In this document: one piece after another, positions 1 through 10,290 of the stretch
How the letters are laid out: every line of letters starts with the position of its first letter
Numbering within the stretch: the stretch's first letter is position 1
Assembly (NCBI RefSeq): GCF_001590925.1
Contig: NZ_BCTU01000026.1
Coordinates: 56,747 to 120,746 of the forward strand
Reading direction: 5' to 3'
Length of the DNA: 64,000 nt
Origin: Serratia plymuthica NBRC 102599
Lineage (GTDB): Bacteria > Pseudomonadota > Gammaproteobacteria > Enterobacterales > Enterobacteriaceae
Program-made: the position numbers and the translations under genes
The notes under the pieces: model-generated
Told to the model about the DNA's origin: nothing
The model's database searches: none
What the model saw: only the letters and a program-made list of their open reading frames with translations

Positions 1-1972
1 GATCCAGCTCGGCGTCGATAATGGGTTCTGCACGCCACGGCTGGGTAGCGCTGGTCAACAGTGCGCTGGACAGCGAGGCCAGACGTTGTTCGTTGGACAG
101 ATCCAGGCCGCTGGAGTTGGTGCGCTTATCGCCATACAGCTCACGCGGCAGCGGAATGCGCGGGTGCGGCAGCCCAATCTGGCCTTCGCTTGCGGCCAGG
201 GCCTCAACTGCGGTGACCGGATCGGCGACCAGTTCGTCGAGCGGCAGGGTGGCGTCGGCAATGCGGTTAACGAACGAGGTGTTGGCGCCGTTTTCCAGCA
301 GGCGGCGCACCAGATACGCCAGCAGCGTTTCATGGGTGCCGACCGGCGCATAGATGCGGCAAGGGCGGTTCAGTTTGCCGTCGGCCACTTTGCCCACCAC
401 TTGCTCATACAGCGGTTCGCCCATGCCGTGCAGGCATTGGAACTCATACTGACCCGGATAATAATTGTTGCCCGCCAGATGATAGATCGCGCTCAATGTG
501 TGGGCGTTATGGGTGGCGAACTGCGGGTAAATCAGGTTGGGCACCGCCAGCAGTTTGCGGGCGCAGGCCAGGTAAGACACGTCGGTGTAGACCTTGCGGG
601 TGTATACCGGATAGCCTTCCAGCCCGTCCATTTGGGCGCGTTTGATCTCGCTGTCCCAATAGGCGCCTTTCACCAAGCGGATCATCAGGCGTCGACGGCT
701 GCGTTGCGCCATGTCGATAACCGCGTCGATAGCGAACGGGCAGCGTTTTTGATATGCCTGGATCACGAAGCCAATGCCATTCCAACCGGCCAGTTGCGGT
801 TCAAAACACAGCTTCTCCAGCAGATCGAGCGAGATTTCCAGACGATCGGCTTCTTCGGCGTCGATGTTAATGCCGATGTCATACTGTCGTGCCTGCAAGG
901 TCAGCGACAGCAGGCGCGGGTAAAGCTCTTCCATCACGCGCTCGTACTGGGCGCGGCTGTAGCGCGGGTGCAGGGCGGAGAGTTTGATCGAAATGCCTGG
1001 GCCTTCATAGATACCGCGGCCGTTAGAGGCTTTGCCGATAGCGTGGATAGCCTGCTGGTAGGACACCAGATAGGCCTGCGCGTCGGCTTCGGTCAGCGCC
1101 GCTTCACCCAACATGTCGTAGGAGTAGCGGAAGCCTTTGTCTTCAAGCTTGCGCGCGTTGGCCAGCGCTTCGGCGATGGTTTCGCCGGTCACGAACTGTT
1201 CGCCCATCAGACGCATCGCCATATCCACGCCTTTGCGGATCAGCGGTTCGCCGCTTTTACCGATGATGCGGTTCAGCGAAAGGGACAGATTGGCTTCGTT
1301 ATGGGTCGATACCAGCTTGCCGGTGAACAGCAGGCCCCAGGTGGCGGCGTTAACGAACAGCGACGGGCTGCGGCCGAGGTGGGAATGCCAGTTGCCGTTG
1401 CTGATTTTGTCGCGGATCAGCGCATCGCGAGTTGGCTTGTCCGGAATGCGCAACAGGGCTTCCGCCAGGCACATTAGCGCCACGCCTTCCTGCGAGGAGA
1501 GCGAGAACTCTTGCAGCAGACCTTGCACCATGCCGGCGCGGCCGTTTGCACTCTTTTGGTTACGCAGTTTCTCGGCGATGTCGTAAGCCATCTTATGGGT
1601 AGCTTTGGCAAGATCGGCAGGTAATCGCGCCTGTTCGAGTAACATCGGCACCGCTTCGGTCTCCGGGCGACGATAAGCGGCGGTAATGGCGGCCCGGTTG
1701 ACCGACTGCGGCAAAATTTGTTCTGCAAATTCAAGGAATGGCTGGTGGGACTCTTCCAGCGCTTGCGGCATAATGTCGTCCGCTTCGGCCTGGGCCGCGG
1801 CGGCAAGTGCCGGGATTTCAGGAATATCGGAACCGTTCTCGAGACGCTCGAGGTAATTGAAAATGGCCTGCTTGATGAGCCAGTGCGGCGTGCGATCGAT
1901 ACGCTGTGCCGCGTCTTTAATCCGGTCGCGTGTTGCTTCGTCGAGCTTCACGCCCATTGTGGTAGTGCCCAT
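1..1972 (-). CDS. putA: Bifunctional proline dehydrogenase / P5C dehydrogenase and put repressor PutA (3' part outside the window)
   Basis: PutA oxidises proline to glutamate (PRODH then P5CDH) at the inner membrane and represses put genes when proline is absent. About 657 N-terminal codons are visible. The start MGTTTMGVKLDE matches the E. coli start and opens the ribbon-helix-helix DNA-binding domain (first ~50 residues); the rest is the arm, the PRODH barrel and the linker towards P5CDH. The frame is open to the window edge, where it reads ...PWRAEPIIDAELD. ATG 1972 was chosen because it reproduces the known N-terminus. It is divergent from putP across a shared control region. Catalytic residues of the P5CDH half lie outside the window. 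Confidence 0.97.
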   Translation of the reverse strand, partial: MGTTTMGVKLDEATRDRIKDAAQRIDRTPHWLIKQAIFNYLERLENGSDIPEIPALAAAAQAEADDIMPQALEESHQPFLEFAEQILPQSVNRAAITAAYRRPETEAVPMLLEQARLPADLAKATHKMAYDIAEKLRNQKSANGRAGMVQGLLQEFSLSSQEGVALMCLAEALLRIPDKPTRDALIRDKISNGNWHSHLGRSPSLFVNAATWGLLFTGKLVSTHNEANLSLSLNRIIGKSGEPLIRKGVDMAMRLMGEQFVTGETIAEALANARKLEDKGFRYSYDMLGEAALTEADAQAYLVSYQQAIHAIGKASNGRGIYEGPGISIKLSALHPRYSRAQYERVMEELYPRLLSLTLQARQYDIGINIDAEEADRLEISLDLLEKLCFEPQLAGWNGIGFVIQAYQKRCPFAIDAVIDMAQRSRRRLMIRLVKGAYWDSEIKRAQMDGLEGYPVYTRKVYTDVSYLACARKLLAVPNLIYPQFATHNAHTLSAIYHLAGNNYYPGQYEFQCLHGMGEPLYEQVVGKVADGKLNRPCRIYAPVGTHETLLAYLVRRLLENGANTSFVNRIADATLPLDELVADPVTAVEALAASEGQIGLPHPRIPLPRELYGDKRTNSSGLDLSNEQRLASLSSALLTSATQPWRAEPIIDAELD

Positions 1973-2094
1973 GCCAATCCAACTCCTGTGTTAAAGAACC
2001 TATCCCATCAGGCTATACAAACTACGGGCCACATAGGCTGTTGGGATAGGTTCGTACGTTATGCGGTGTGAAGAATGCAGACAATATCCAGCAT

Positions 2095-2305
2095 GTTGCA
2101 ACTTTGTGCAACCGTGTTAAATCAGGCCGATGAACGAAGTGTGAGTTTCATCGATTTTTTAACATCGGCAACCGGCACGATTCTTGCTGGGTTCTCTGCC
2201 AAAGAGTGCAGAGGTTGGCTGTGTGAGTGCGTTATCCTCAGTAATATAAGGGGTAAACGCAGGGTTGCGGGAGGTGCAACTTGGTTTGGGAGTGAATGGT
2301 GCAAC
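2095..2305. promoter_or_regulatory. put control region with four GTTGCA-type PutA operator half-sites
   Basis: The 557-bp putA-putP intergenic region (1973-2529) holds GTTGCA at 2095-2100 and its complement TGCAAC at 2107-2112, 2275-2280 and 2300-2305. A near-match, GTTGCG, lies at about 2263. GTTGCA is the known recognition core of the PutA ribbon-helix-helix domain in E. coli. The sites form two groups, one near each divergent gene, which would fit repression of both promoters. The exact -35/-10 boxes were not assigned. Confidence 0.7.
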
Positions 2306-2529
2306 CGTAAAGGCGGTTAAATGTGACGCAGGGTAAACTTTGTGTAACTTTGTTGTTAAATATCTTGTTGAATAACGAACGGGTCATCTAGGATAGCCAG
2401 CGGTCAGACAATTGCGGGAGGAAACTATTTTCACTCGCGGCCTGTTCGTCATTTCGCCTCGTTCCGGCGGATCGGCAAGTAGCAAATATCGCAATACAGC
2501 GCGAAATAATAATGAGAGTGGAGAATTTC

Positions 2530-4014
2530 ATGACAATGAGCACACCTATGCTGGTGACCTTCCTGGTGTATATCTTCGGGATGGTGTTAATCGGCTTACT
2601 TGCCTACCGGGCAACCAATAACTTCGACGACTATATTCTGGGTGGCCGCAGCCTGGGTAGCGTGGTGACCGCGCTCTCCGCCGGCGCATCGGATATGAGC
2701 GGCTGGTTGCTGATGGGCCTGCCGGGCGCCATCTTCCTGTCCGGCATCTCGGAAAGCTGGATTGCCATTGGCCTGACGATCGGCGCTTACCTCAACTGGA
2801 AACTGGTGGCGGGGCGGCTGCGTGTGCATACCGAAGCCAACAATAACGCCCTGACGCTGCCGGATTATTTCACCAGCCGCTTTGAAGACAAGAGCAAGTT
2901 GCTGCGGGTGATCTCCGCCATTGTTATCCTGGTGTTCTTCACCATCTACTGTGCATCCGGCATCGTGGCCGGCGCGCGCTTGTTTGAAAGCACCTTTGGC
3001 ATGAGTTACGGCACGGCGCTGTGGGCCGGTGCGGCAGCCACGATCATTTATACCTTTATCGGCGGATTCCTGGCGGTGAGCTGGACCGATACCGTGCAGG
3101 CCAGCCTGATGATTTTCGCGCTGATCCTGACACCGGTATTCGTGATCCTGGCGGTAGGCGGTATCGACACGTCAATGCTGGTGATTGAAGCGAAGAACCC
3201 GGCTAACATCGACATGCTGAAAGGCCTGAACTTTGTGGCTATCCTTTCGCTGCTGGGTTGGGGATTGGGTTACTTCGGCCAGCCGCACATCCTGGCGCGT
3301 TTCATGGCGGCGGATTCCCACCGCACCATCCGCAGCGCACGTCGCATCAGTATGACCTGGATGATCCTGTGCCTGGCGGGCACCATTGCCGTCGGTTTCT
3401 TCGGTATTGCCTACTTCGCCAACAACCCGGATCAGGCGGGCAACGTGTCGCAAAACGGCGAGCGCGTGTTTATCGAGCTGGCGATGATTTTGTTCAACCC
3501 ATGGGTGGCGGGCATTCTGCTGTCGGCGATCCTGGCGGCGGTGATGAGTACCCTGAGCTGCCAATTGCTGGTGTGTTCAAGCGCGATTACCGAAGACCTG
3601 TACAAAGCTTTCCTGCGTAAGGGTGCCAGCCAACGCGAGTTGGTATGGGTCGGTCGCATCATGGTGCTGGTCGTGGCGCTGGTGGCGATCGCGTTGGCCG
3701 CCAACCCGGAAAACCGCGTGCTGGGCCTGGTAAGCTATGCCTGGGCCGGCTTCGGTGCCGCCTTTGGCCCGGTAGTCTTGATCTCGGTGATGTGGTCACG
3801 CATGACCCGCAACGGCGCATTGGCCGGCATGCTGGTGGGTGCAGCGACGGTGATTGTCTGGAAACACTTCGCCTGGCTGGATCTGTATGAAATCATCCCG
3901 GGTTTCCTGTTCGGCTGCATCGCCATTGTGGTGGTGAGCCTGATGGGCCGCCAGCCTTCTGCCACCATGACCGAACGTTTCGACAAGGCGGAAGCTGAGT
4001 TCAAAACGGTTTAA
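2530..4014 (+). CDS. putP: Sodium/proline symporter PutP
   Basis: This 494-aa SSS-family inner-membrane symporter imports proline with Na+ and supplies PutA. It has about 13 hydrophobic segments and is close to E. coli PutP along its whole length. The motif GASDMSGW contains D55 and S57, which keep E. coli numbering and belong to the Na+ site. ATG 2530 is preferred over the in-frame ATG at 2512 because GGAG at 2520-2523 sits 6 nt before it and the N-terminus MTMSTPML then matches the family. An intrinsic terminator follows. Confidence 0.98.
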   Translation: MTMSTPMLVTFLVYIFGMVLIGLLAYRATNNFDDYILGGRSLGSVVTALSAGASDMSGWLLMGLPGAIFLSGISESWIAIGLTIGAYLNWKLVAGRLRVHTEANNNALTLPDYFTSRFEDKSKLLRVISAIVILVFFTIYCASGIVAGARLFESTFGMSYGTALWAGAAATIIYTFIGGFLAVSWTDTVQASLMIFALILTPVFVILAVGGIDTSMLVIEAKNPANIDMLKGLNFVAILSLLGWGLGYFGQPHILARFMAADSHRTIRSARRISMTWMILCLAGTIAVGFFGIAYFANNPDQAGNVSQNGERVFIELAMILFNPWVAGILLSAILAAVMSTLSCQLLVCSSAITEDLYKAFLRKGASQRELVWVGRIMVLVVALVAIALAANPENRVLGLVSYAWAGFGAAFGPVVLISVMWSRMTRNGALAGMLVGAATVIVWKHFAWLDLYEIIPGFLFGCIAIVVVSLMGRQPSATMTERFDKAEAEFKTV

Positions 4015-4036
4015 CCCTCTCGCAGTGCGGGTATCG

Positions 4037-4062
4037 AAGGGCGCTTAATGCGCCCTTTGTCA
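4037..4062 (+). terminator. Intrinsic terminator of putP
   Basis: AAGGGCGC (4037-4044) pairs perfectly with GCGCCCTT (4050-4057) around the loop TTAAT, followed by a T-rich tract. It lies 22 nt after the putP stop. Confidence 0.85.
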
Positions 4063-4154
4063 TTTTCACTTCGTCGTTTCTGTCTTCCGCCGGAAACACC
4101 TCGCGACATTTGATTAGAAAAAATCACCCTTGCTCCCCTTGTATTTCTTCTTGG

Positions 4155-4173
4155 CAGAATGATAATCACTATC
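4155..4173. promoter_or_regulatory. Fur box of the efeUOB operon
   Basis: This 19-bp stretch matches the Fur consensus GATAATGATAATCATTATC at 16 of 19 positions and has the intact core AATGATAATCA. It lies about 90 bp upstream of efeU, so iron repression of efeUOB is likely. Confidence 0.8.
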
Positions 4174-4263
4174 GTTGTGTTTTACTTTTCTTTACATTAG
4201 CGCTGCGGCCATTCCTGGCGTGCGGACGCTTCGCGACAGAAGCCTTTTTAGGGGTTATTACTT

Positions 4264-5109
4264 ATGTTTGTTCCCTTCCTTATCATGTTCCGTGAGGGGC
4301 TGGAGGCTGCGCTGATCGTCAGCCTGATCGCCAGCTACCTGAAACGCACCCAGCGCGGTCAATGGCTAGGCGTGGTGTGGATAGGGGTGATTGTCGCCGC
4401 TGCTCTGTGCCTGGCGCTCGGCATCTTCATTAATGAAACCACCGGCGAATTCCCGCAGAAACAGCAGGAACTGTTCGAAGGCATCGTCGCGGTGATTGCG
4501 GTGTTGATCCTCACCTATATGGTGTTTTGGATGCGTAAGGTCTCCAAATCGGTCAAGGTGCATCTGGAAGGCGCCATCGACAGCGCGCTCAATTCCGGCA
4601 AAGGCCAGGGCTGGGCGCTGGTGGCGATGGTATTCTTCGCCGTGGCCCGCGAAGGGCTGGAGTCGGTATTTTTCCTGCTGGCGGCCTTCCAGCAGGACGT
4701 CGGCATCGAAGCGCCGATTGGCGCGGTGCTCGGCCTGGTCGCCGCCATCGTGCTCGGCATGGCTCTCTACTGGGGCGGCGTGAAGCTGCACCTGGCCAAA
4801 TTCTTCAAATGGACCAGCCTGTTTATCCTGTTCGTTGCCGCCGGCCTGGCCGCCGGGGCGATCCGCGCTTTCCACGAAGCCGGGCTGTGGAACCATTTCC
4901 AGGATATCGCGTTTGATCTCAGCAACCATCTGTCCACCCATTCGCTGTTTGGCACCCTGCTTGAAGGCATCTTCGGTTACCAGGAAGCGCCGACGGTGAG
5001 CGAAGTGGCGGTCTATTTCCTGTATCTGATCCCGGCGCTGATTTTCTTTTTCCTGCCGCAGCGTGCGGAACCGGCAGCGGTTTCGGCGCAACGTAAAATC
5101 AATCATTAA
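4264..5109 (+). CDS. efeU: Ferrous iron permease EfeU
   Basis: EfeU is the inner-membrane Fe2+ permease of the EfeUOB system, an OFeT/Ftr1-type channel. The 281-aa product has seven hydrophobic segments and two REGLE iron-binding motifs, at residues 10-14 and about 129-133. The gene appears intact, unlike the frameshifted efeU of E. coli K-12. A Fur box lies upstream, and AGGGG about 10 nt before ATG 4264 can act as ribosome binding site. It is the first gene of an operon with efeO (19-nt gap) and efeB. Confidence 0.96.
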   Translation: MFVPFLIMFREGLEAALIVSLIASYLKRTQRGQWLGVVWIGVIVAAALCLALGIFINETTGEFPQKQQELFEGIVAVIAVLILTYMVFWMRKVSKSVKVHLEGAIDSALNSGKGQGWALVAMVFFAVAREGLESVFFLLAAFQQDVGIEAPIGAVLGLVAAIVLGMALYWGGVKLHLAKFFKWTSLFILFVAAGLAAGAIRAFHEAGLWNHFQDIAFDLSNHLSTHSLFGTLLEGIFGYQEAPTVSEVAVYFLYLIPALIFFFLPQRAEPAAVSAQRKINH

Positions 5110-5128
5110 TTTTAATAGGGAATCTTGT

Positions 5129-6259
5129 ATGTCTACTCCGTTATTCCGCCGCAAGGTGTTGCACGCAGCATTACTGGCTATCCCGGCATTCGCGCTGAGC
5201 ATCGATGCCCTGGCGGCGGACGTGCCGCAGGTGAAGATTACCGTTAACGACAAGCAGTGCGAGCCGATGCAACTGACCGTGCCGGCCGGGAAAACCCAGT
5301 TTGTGGTGCACAACACCAGCCAGAAAAACGTGGAATGGGAAATCCTGAAAGGGGTGATGGTGGTGGAAGAGCGCGAAAACATCGCGCCGGGTTTCACCCA
5401 GAAGATGACCGCCAATCTGGAAGCGGGCGAATACGATATGACCTGCGGGCTGCTCAGCAACCCGAAAGGCAAATTGATCGTTACGGCGGGTGCGGCTACC
5501 GACGGCAAACCTAACGCGCTGGATCTGGTTGGGCCGATTGCCGAGTACAAGGTTTACGTCACTAAAGAAGTGGAAGGGCTGGTCAAGCAGACCAAGCTGT
5601 TCACCGACGCGATAAAAGCCGGCAATATCGCGCAAGCGCGCAACTTGTATGCGCCGACCCGCCAGCACTACGAGCGTATTGAGCCGATCGCCGAGCTGTT
5701 CTCCGATCTGGACGGCAGCATCGACGCCCGTGAAGACGACTACGAGAAGAAAGCCGAAGATCCGAACTTCACCGGTTTCCACCGTCTGGAGAAAGCGTTG
5801 TTTGCCGACAACACCACCAAAGACATGAGCAAATACGCCGATCGCCTGTACAACGATACCCTTGAACTGCAAAAGCGCGTGAACGATCTGACCTTCCCGC
5901 CAAGCAAGGTGGTGGGTGGCGCGGCCGGCTTGATCGAGGAAGTGGCGGCGAGCAAGATCAGCGGTGAAGAAGACCGTTACAGCCGTACCGACCTGTGGGA
6001 TTTCCAGGCCAACGTCGACGGTGCGCAGAAAATCGTTAACCTGTTGCGCCCGCTGCTGGTTAAGGCCAACAAACCCTTGCTGGACAAGATTGACGCCAAC
6101 TTCAAAACCGTTGATGGCATTTTGGCAAAATACAAAACCAAAGACGGCTATGAGTCTTACGAGAAGCTGACCGACGCCGATCGTAACGCAATGAAAGGGC
6201 CGATCACTACCCTGGCGGAAGACCTGTCACAACTGCGTGGCGTACTGGGTCTGGATTGA
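5129..6259 (+). CDS. efeO: Periplasmic iron-binding protein EfeO (cupredoxin plus M75 domain)
   Basis: EfeO is the periplasmic component that handles iron for EfeU. The 376-aa product has a signal peptide ending at about ALA-ADV, an N-terminal cupredoxin-like domain (roughly residues 28-120) and a C-terminal M75/imelysin-like domain with the HxxE motif HRLE at about 218-221, a proposed metal site. ATG 5129 was chosen over the longer frame because the signal peptide then begins correctly. A ribosome binding site of the AGGGAA kind lies about 9 nt upstream. The length matches E. coli EfeO (375 aa). Confidence 0.96.
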   Translation: MSTPLFRRKVLHAALLAIPAFALSIDALAADVPQVKITVNDKQCEPMQLTVPAGKTQFVVHNTSQKNVEWEILKGVMVVEERENIAPGFTQKMTANLEAGEYDMTCGLLSNPKGKLIVTAGAATDGKPNALDLVGPIAEYKVYVTKEVEGLVKQTKLFTDAIKAGNIAQARNLYAPTRQHYERIEPIAELFSDLDGSIDAREDDYEKKAEDPNFTGFHRLEKALFADNTTKDMSKYADRLYNDTLELQKRVNDLTFPPSKVVGGAAGLIEEVAASKISGEEDRYSRTDLWDFQANVDGAQKIVNLLRPLLVKANKPLLDKIDANFKTVDGILAKYKTKDGYESYEKLTDADRNAMKGPITTLAEDLSQLRGVLGLD

Positions 6260-6269
6260 GGCAAGCACT

Positions 6270-7568
6270 ATGAGTAACAAGATCGGCCCGGGCAACGGGC
6301 CGCATCCGCAATCAACAGGCGCGGCGTCACCGTCGCGCCGTCGTTTGCTGCAGGGGCTGGGGCTGGGTGTTCTGGCGCTGGGCGGCAGCCGTTTGACGCA
6401 GGCCGCAGAGAAGGGCACCGAACCGCTGGCGACGTCGCAGGACGAGCGCTGGCAGAAACAGCCGTTCTATGGCGCGCATCAGGGCGGGATCCTCACCGCG
6501 CAGCAGGCCGCGATGATGTTGGTGGCCTTTGACGTGCTGGCAAGCAACAAGCAGGATCTGGAGCGTCTGTTCCGGTTGCTGACTGCCCGCATTGCGTTTC
6601 TGACCAGCGGCGGCAAGGCACCGGAGGTTGATCCCAAGCTGCCTCCGCTCGACTCGGGTATCATGGGGCCGGAGATCTATCCGGACAACCTGACCATCAC
6701 CGTGTCGGTGGGGACTTCGCTGTTTGACGAACGTTTTGGCCTGCAGGGGCAAAAACCGCTGCGGCTGCAAAAGATGACGCGTTTCCCCAACGACTCGCTG
6801 GACGCCAGCCTGTGTCATGGCGATCTGGTGTTGCAAATTTGCGCCAACACCAATGAAACGGTTATCCACGCGCTGCGCGATATCATCAAGCATTCCCCGG
6901 ACTTGCTCAGCGTGCGCTGGAAGCGGGAAGGCTTTATTTCCGCTCACGCCGCGCGCAGCAAAGGCAAAGAAACGCCGATCAACCTGCTGGGCTTTAAAGA
7001 CGGCACCGCCAACCCGAAAACCGGCGACAAGCCGTTGATGGATCAGGTGGTGTGGGTGGCGGACAACGCAGGGGAGCCTGCCTGGGCGGTAGGCGGCAGC
7101 TATCAGGCGCTGCGGATTATCCGTTTCCACGTCGAGTTCTGGGACCGCACGCCGTTGCAGGAGCAGCAGACCATCTTCGGCCGTGAAAAGCACAGCGGCG
7201 CGCCGCTCGGCATGAAGCATGAGCACGACGAGCCGGACTACGCTAAAGATCCCGAGGGTAAAACCATTCCGATGGATGCGCATATCCGCCTGGCGAACCC
7301 GCGCACACCGCAAACCCAGAGCAATCTGTTACTGCGCCGCGGTTACAGCTATTCGATCGGCGTGTCCAATTCCGGCCAGCTGGAAATGGGGCTGCTGTTC
7401 GTCTGTTATCAGGCCGATCTGGAGAAAGGCTTCCTGACGGTGCAAAAACGCCTGAACGGCGAGGCGCTGGAAGAGTATGTGAAGCCGATTGGCGGCGGGT
7501 ACTTCTTTGCGCTGCCGGGGGTGAAAGACGGCAATGATTACCTTGGCAGCGGTTTGCTGAAAGCGTAG
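6270..7568 (+). CDS. efeB: Tat-exported DyP-type haem peroxidase EfeB
   Basis: EfeB is a periplasmic dye-decolorising peroxidase that works with EfeU and EfeO in iron uptake, either by oxidising Fe2+ or by acting on haem. The 432-aa product carries a twin-arginine signal ([18 protein letters not shown], about residues 22-39), the DyP motif GFKDGTANP (about 241-249) and HIRLANPR with the likely proximal haem histidine at about 338. It starts 10 nt after efeO and is the last gene before a terminator. Confidence 0.96.
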   Translation: MSNKIGPGNGPHPQSTGAASPSRRRLLQGLGLGVLALGGSRLTQAAEKGTEPLATSQDERWQKQPFYGAHQGGILTAQQAAMMLVAFDVLASNKQDLERLFRLLTARIAFLTSGGKAPEVDPKLPPLDSGIMGPEIYPDNLTITVSVGTSLFDERFGLQGQKPLRLQKMTRFPNDSLDASLCHGDLVLQICANTNETVIHALRDIIKHSPDLLSVRWKREGFISAHAARSKGKETPINLLGFKDGTANPKTGDKPLMDQVVWVADNAGEPAWAVGGSYQALRIIRFHVEFWDRTPLQEQQTIFGREKHSGAPLGMKHEHDEPDYAKDPEGKTIPMDAHIRLANPRTPQTQSNLLLRRGYSYSIGVSNSGQLEMGLLFVCYQADLEKGFLTVQKRLNGEALEEYVKPIGGGYFFALPGVKDGNDYLGSGLLKA

Positions 7569-7581
7569 TCATATTCAATCT

Positions 7582-7604
7582 GGCGGGTTCATCCCGCCTT
7601 TTTT
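7582..7604 (+). terminator. Intrinsic terminator of efeUOB
   Basis: GGCGGG (7582-7587) pairs with CCCGCC (7593-7598) around TTCAT and is followed by six T residues, 13 nt after efeB. Confidence 0.88.
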
Positions 7605-7781
7605 CATCGGCCCTCTGCACCGAACCGATCTTATTTAAATATTCCGTGGCCTTGCGCAACCGGGAATCCGGGTTTTTAATTATGGCTAACTGTTTTCATT
7701 TGTTTGTTAAAAGTATTAACATGCCAGCCATTTTGTTCCAGACGGTTCAGATTTCCCGATCCCTTTAACGGCATTCTCTTG

Positions 7782-9929
7782 ATGAAAAACACCCGTAAAA
7801 ACACGCTGGCGTCCGCCATCGTCATTCCCGCCTTACTGCCCCTTTCATTGTGCTATGCGCAAGACAGCGAGGGGGAACAGACCATGGTGGTGACCGCCAA
7901 ACGCAGCGGCCTTTCCGAACTCTCGACGCCCGCCGCCGTCAGCGTGGTGAATGGCGATCAAATCCGTGACGCCAAGCCTCAGATCAACCTGTCTGAAAGC
8001 CTGGGCAGCGTGCCTGGCCTGCAAATTCAAAACCGCCAGAACTATGCGCAAGATTTGCAGTTATCGGTGCGGGGTTTTGGCGCACGCTCTATGTATGGCG
8101 TGCGCGGCGTGCGGATCTATGTGGACGGCATTCCGGCCACCATGCCGGATGGGCAGGGGCAAACCTCGAATATCGACCTGAACTCGGTCGACAAGGTGGA
8201 AGTGCTGCGTGGGCCGTTTTCCGCGCTTTACGGCAACTCCTCCGGCGGCATGGTGAACGTGGAAACCGAAACCGGCCAACAGCCCAACCGCATTGAAGCG
8301 GGCAGCTATTTTGGCAGCTACGGCACCTGGCGCAATGGCATCAAAGCCTCCGGGGCAACCGGGGATGGCAGCCATGCCGGCGACGTTAACTACACCATTT
8401 CCGGCACGCGGTTTACCACTCAAGGATTCCGCGACCACAGCGGTGCGCAAAAAAACCTCGGCAACGCCAAGTTGGGCGTGCGTATCGACGATGTCAGCAC
8501 GCTTACGCTGCTGTTCAACAGCGTGGATATCAACGCCAACGATCCCGGTGGCCTGACGTCTGCCGAATGGCACGACAACCCACGGCAGGCACCGCGAGCC
8601 GATCAATACAATACGCGCAAAACCACCTCGCAAACCCAGGCCGGATTGCACTATGAACGCCAGATGGGCGTCAATGATGACCTGAGTGTGATGATGTACG
8701 CCGGCGAACGCGAAACCACTCAGTACCAGTCGATCCCGGTCGCGGTACAGCAGCGCAGCGCACAGCACCCGGGCGGGGTGATTGACCTGACGCGCCATTA
8801 TCAGGGGATTGATACGCGCTGGACCCACCGTGGCGAACTGGTGGCGGTGCCTTACACTCTGACCGGCGGTCTGGACTATGAAACCATGACCGAACAGCGC
8901 AAAGGGTATGAAAACTTTACCCAGTCCAACGGCGTGACCGAGCTGGGCACCCAGGGCTCGCTGCGCCGCAACGAGCGCAACCTGATGTGGAATGTGGACC
9001 CTTATCTGCAAACTTCATGGAAACTGACCCCGCAACTGACGCTGGATGCCGGTGCGCGTTACAGCACCGTTAATTTTGATTCCAACGATCACTACGTCAC
9101 CGGCAGCAATGGCGATGACAGCGGCAGCGCCAGCTACCATCAGTGGTTGCCGGCAGGCTCCCTCAATTATGCCGTCAGCCGCGGCTGGAACCTGTATCTT
9201 TCCGCCGGTCGCGGTTTCGAAACCCCGACCATCAACGAGTTGTCCTATCGCCCCGGCGACCAAAGTGGGCTTAATTTCGGGCTGAAACCGGCAACCAGCG
9301 ATACGGTGGAGTTTGGCAGCAAAACGCGTATCGGCAACGGTCTGTTGACCGCCGCCGTTTTCCAGACCGACACCAAGAATGAAATTGTCGTCGATGAGAG
9401 CAGCAACGGGCGCACCAGCTACAAAAATGCCGGGCAAACCCGTCGGCGCGGGCTGGAGTTGGCGCTGGACCAGCAGTTTGCCTACGATTGGCGGCTGCAA
9501 CTGGCCTGGACGCTGCTGGATGCGCGCTACCGGGATGACGTGTGCGGTGACAGCCAGTGTACGGCGGCCAATAGGGTGCCAAGCGGCAACCGCATGCCGG
9601 GTATTGCACGCAATATGGGGTTCGCTTCCTTCGCCTGGGCCCCGCCGGAAGGCTGGTATGCCGGCGCGGAGGTGCGCTACATGAGCGACATCGAGGTGAA
9701 TGATGAAAACACCGAACAGGCACCGTCCTATACCACCGTGGGGTTGAATACCGGCTACCGCTATCCGGTAGGGAACTGGATGCTTAACGTTTTCGGCCGC
9801 GTGGACAACCTGTTTGACCGCCAATACGTTGGCTCGGTCATCGTCAATGAAGGCAACGGCCGTTATTACGAACCGGCGCCGGGCAGGAACTGGGGTGGCG
9901 GCGTGAGCGTCTCTTACTCCTTCGAGTAA
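7782..9929 (+). CDS. pqqU: TonB-dependent receptor of the PqqU (YncD) type
   Basis: This 715-aa outer-membrane receptor is strongly similar, over its whole length, to E. coli YncD. YncD has been renamed PqqU because it imports pyrroloquinoline quinone; ligand transfer to this protein is inference. Visible parts are a signal peptide (1-26, CYA-QD), a TonB box near QTMVVTA (33-39), a plug domain with NRQNYAQDLQLSVRGFG, and a 22-strand barrel ending in aromatic YSFE. ATG 7782 gives a proper signal peptide. I saw no Fur box in the 213 bp upstream, which fits a non-iron ligand. It forms its own transcription unit. Confidence 0.88.
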   Translation: MKNTRKNTLASAIVIPALLPLSLCYAQDSEGEQTMVVTAKRSGLSELSTPAAVSVVNGDQIRDAKPQINLSESLGSVPGLQIQNRQNYAQDLQLSVRGFGARSMYGVRGVRIYVDGIPATMPDGQGQTSNIDLNSVDKVEVLRGPFSALYGNSSGGMVNVETETGQQPNRIEAGSYFGSYGTWRNGIKASGATGDGSHAGDVNYTISGTRFTTQGFRDHSGAQKNLGNAKLGVRIDDVSTLTLLFNSVDINANDPGGLTSAEWHDNPRQAPRADQYNTRKTTSQTQAGLHYERQMGVNDDLSVMMYAGERETTQYQSIPVAVQQRSAQHPGGVIDLTRHYQGIDTRWTHRGELVAVPYTLTGGLDYETMTEQRKGYENFTQSNGVTELGTQGSLRRNERNLMWNVDPYLQTSWKLTPQLTLDAGARYSTVNFDSNDHYVTGSNGDDSGSASYHQWLPAGSLNYAVSRGWNLYLSAGRGFETPTINELSYRPGDQSGLNFGLKPATSDTVEFGSKTRIGNGLLTAAVFQTDTKNEIVVDESSNGRTSYKNAGQTRRRGLELALDQQFAYDWRLQLAWTLLDARYRDDVCGDSQCTAANRVPSGNRMPGIARNMGFASFAWAPPEGWYAGAEVRYMSDIEVNDENTEQAPSYTTVGLNTGYRYPVGNWMLNVFGRVDNLFDRQYVGSVIVNEGNGRYYEPAPGRNWGGGVSVSYSFE

Positions 9930-9974
9930 AGGCATTTTCGGCCCAGTGATGGGTGAGTAAACTGAGTCCTTCAG

Positions 9975-9998
9975 GGCGGGAGATTTCCCGCCTTTTTT
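9975..9998 (+). terminator. Intrinsic terminator of pqqU
   Basis: GGCGGGA (9975-9981) pairs with TCCCGCC (9986-9992) around GATT and is followed by six T residues. The AT-rich accessory patch begins right after it. Confidence 0.88.
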
Positions 9999-10092
9999 AT
10001 TCTCGATGCTCCGTGCTAGATAGCGTTGATACATTTCTTTCTCAATATTTGGAGAACGTAACTAATCAATATGATATATATGTTAAAAGTGA

Positions 10093-10290
10093 CTATTTAC
10101 TCCTTTTTTTAAAGATGAAATCACTAACAACAAATGCCAAGATAAGAAAGATAACAGTGGAAATATGTGCATAATTTTCCCAGTAAGTTACAGCAACCAA
10201 CGAAAAAAGCACTGTCGTGGCGATGGGGAGATATATTCTCGAAATTATTCTAATTAAATCCTGCCACCATGCGGCAAATAATTTTTTCAC
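10093..10290 (-). CDS. Small two-helix membrane protein of unknown function
   Basis: The 65-aa product has two hydrophobic segments (about residues 12-33 and 39-58), then a basic tail ending KKRSK. It starts with GTG at 10290; this GTG overlaps the TGA stop of the upstream 230-aa gene as GTGA, which suggests translational coupling. I do not recognise the family. A small membrane protein coupled to and following a larger gene in an AT-rich patch is the layout expected of an immunity or partner protein, but that is inference only. Confidence 0.6.
   Translation of the reverse strand: MKKLFAAWWQDLIRIISRIYLPIATTVLFSLVAVTYWENYAHISTVIFLILAFVVSDFIFKKRSK

Noticed and set aside
86..1477. Long plus-strand frame of 463 codons
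   Set aside because: It is antisense to putA, whose protein matches PutA throughout; high-GC shadow frame.
4366..5550. Minus-strand frame of 394 codons
   Set aside because: Antisense to efeU and efeO; composition (many R, H, Q) is typical of shadow frames.
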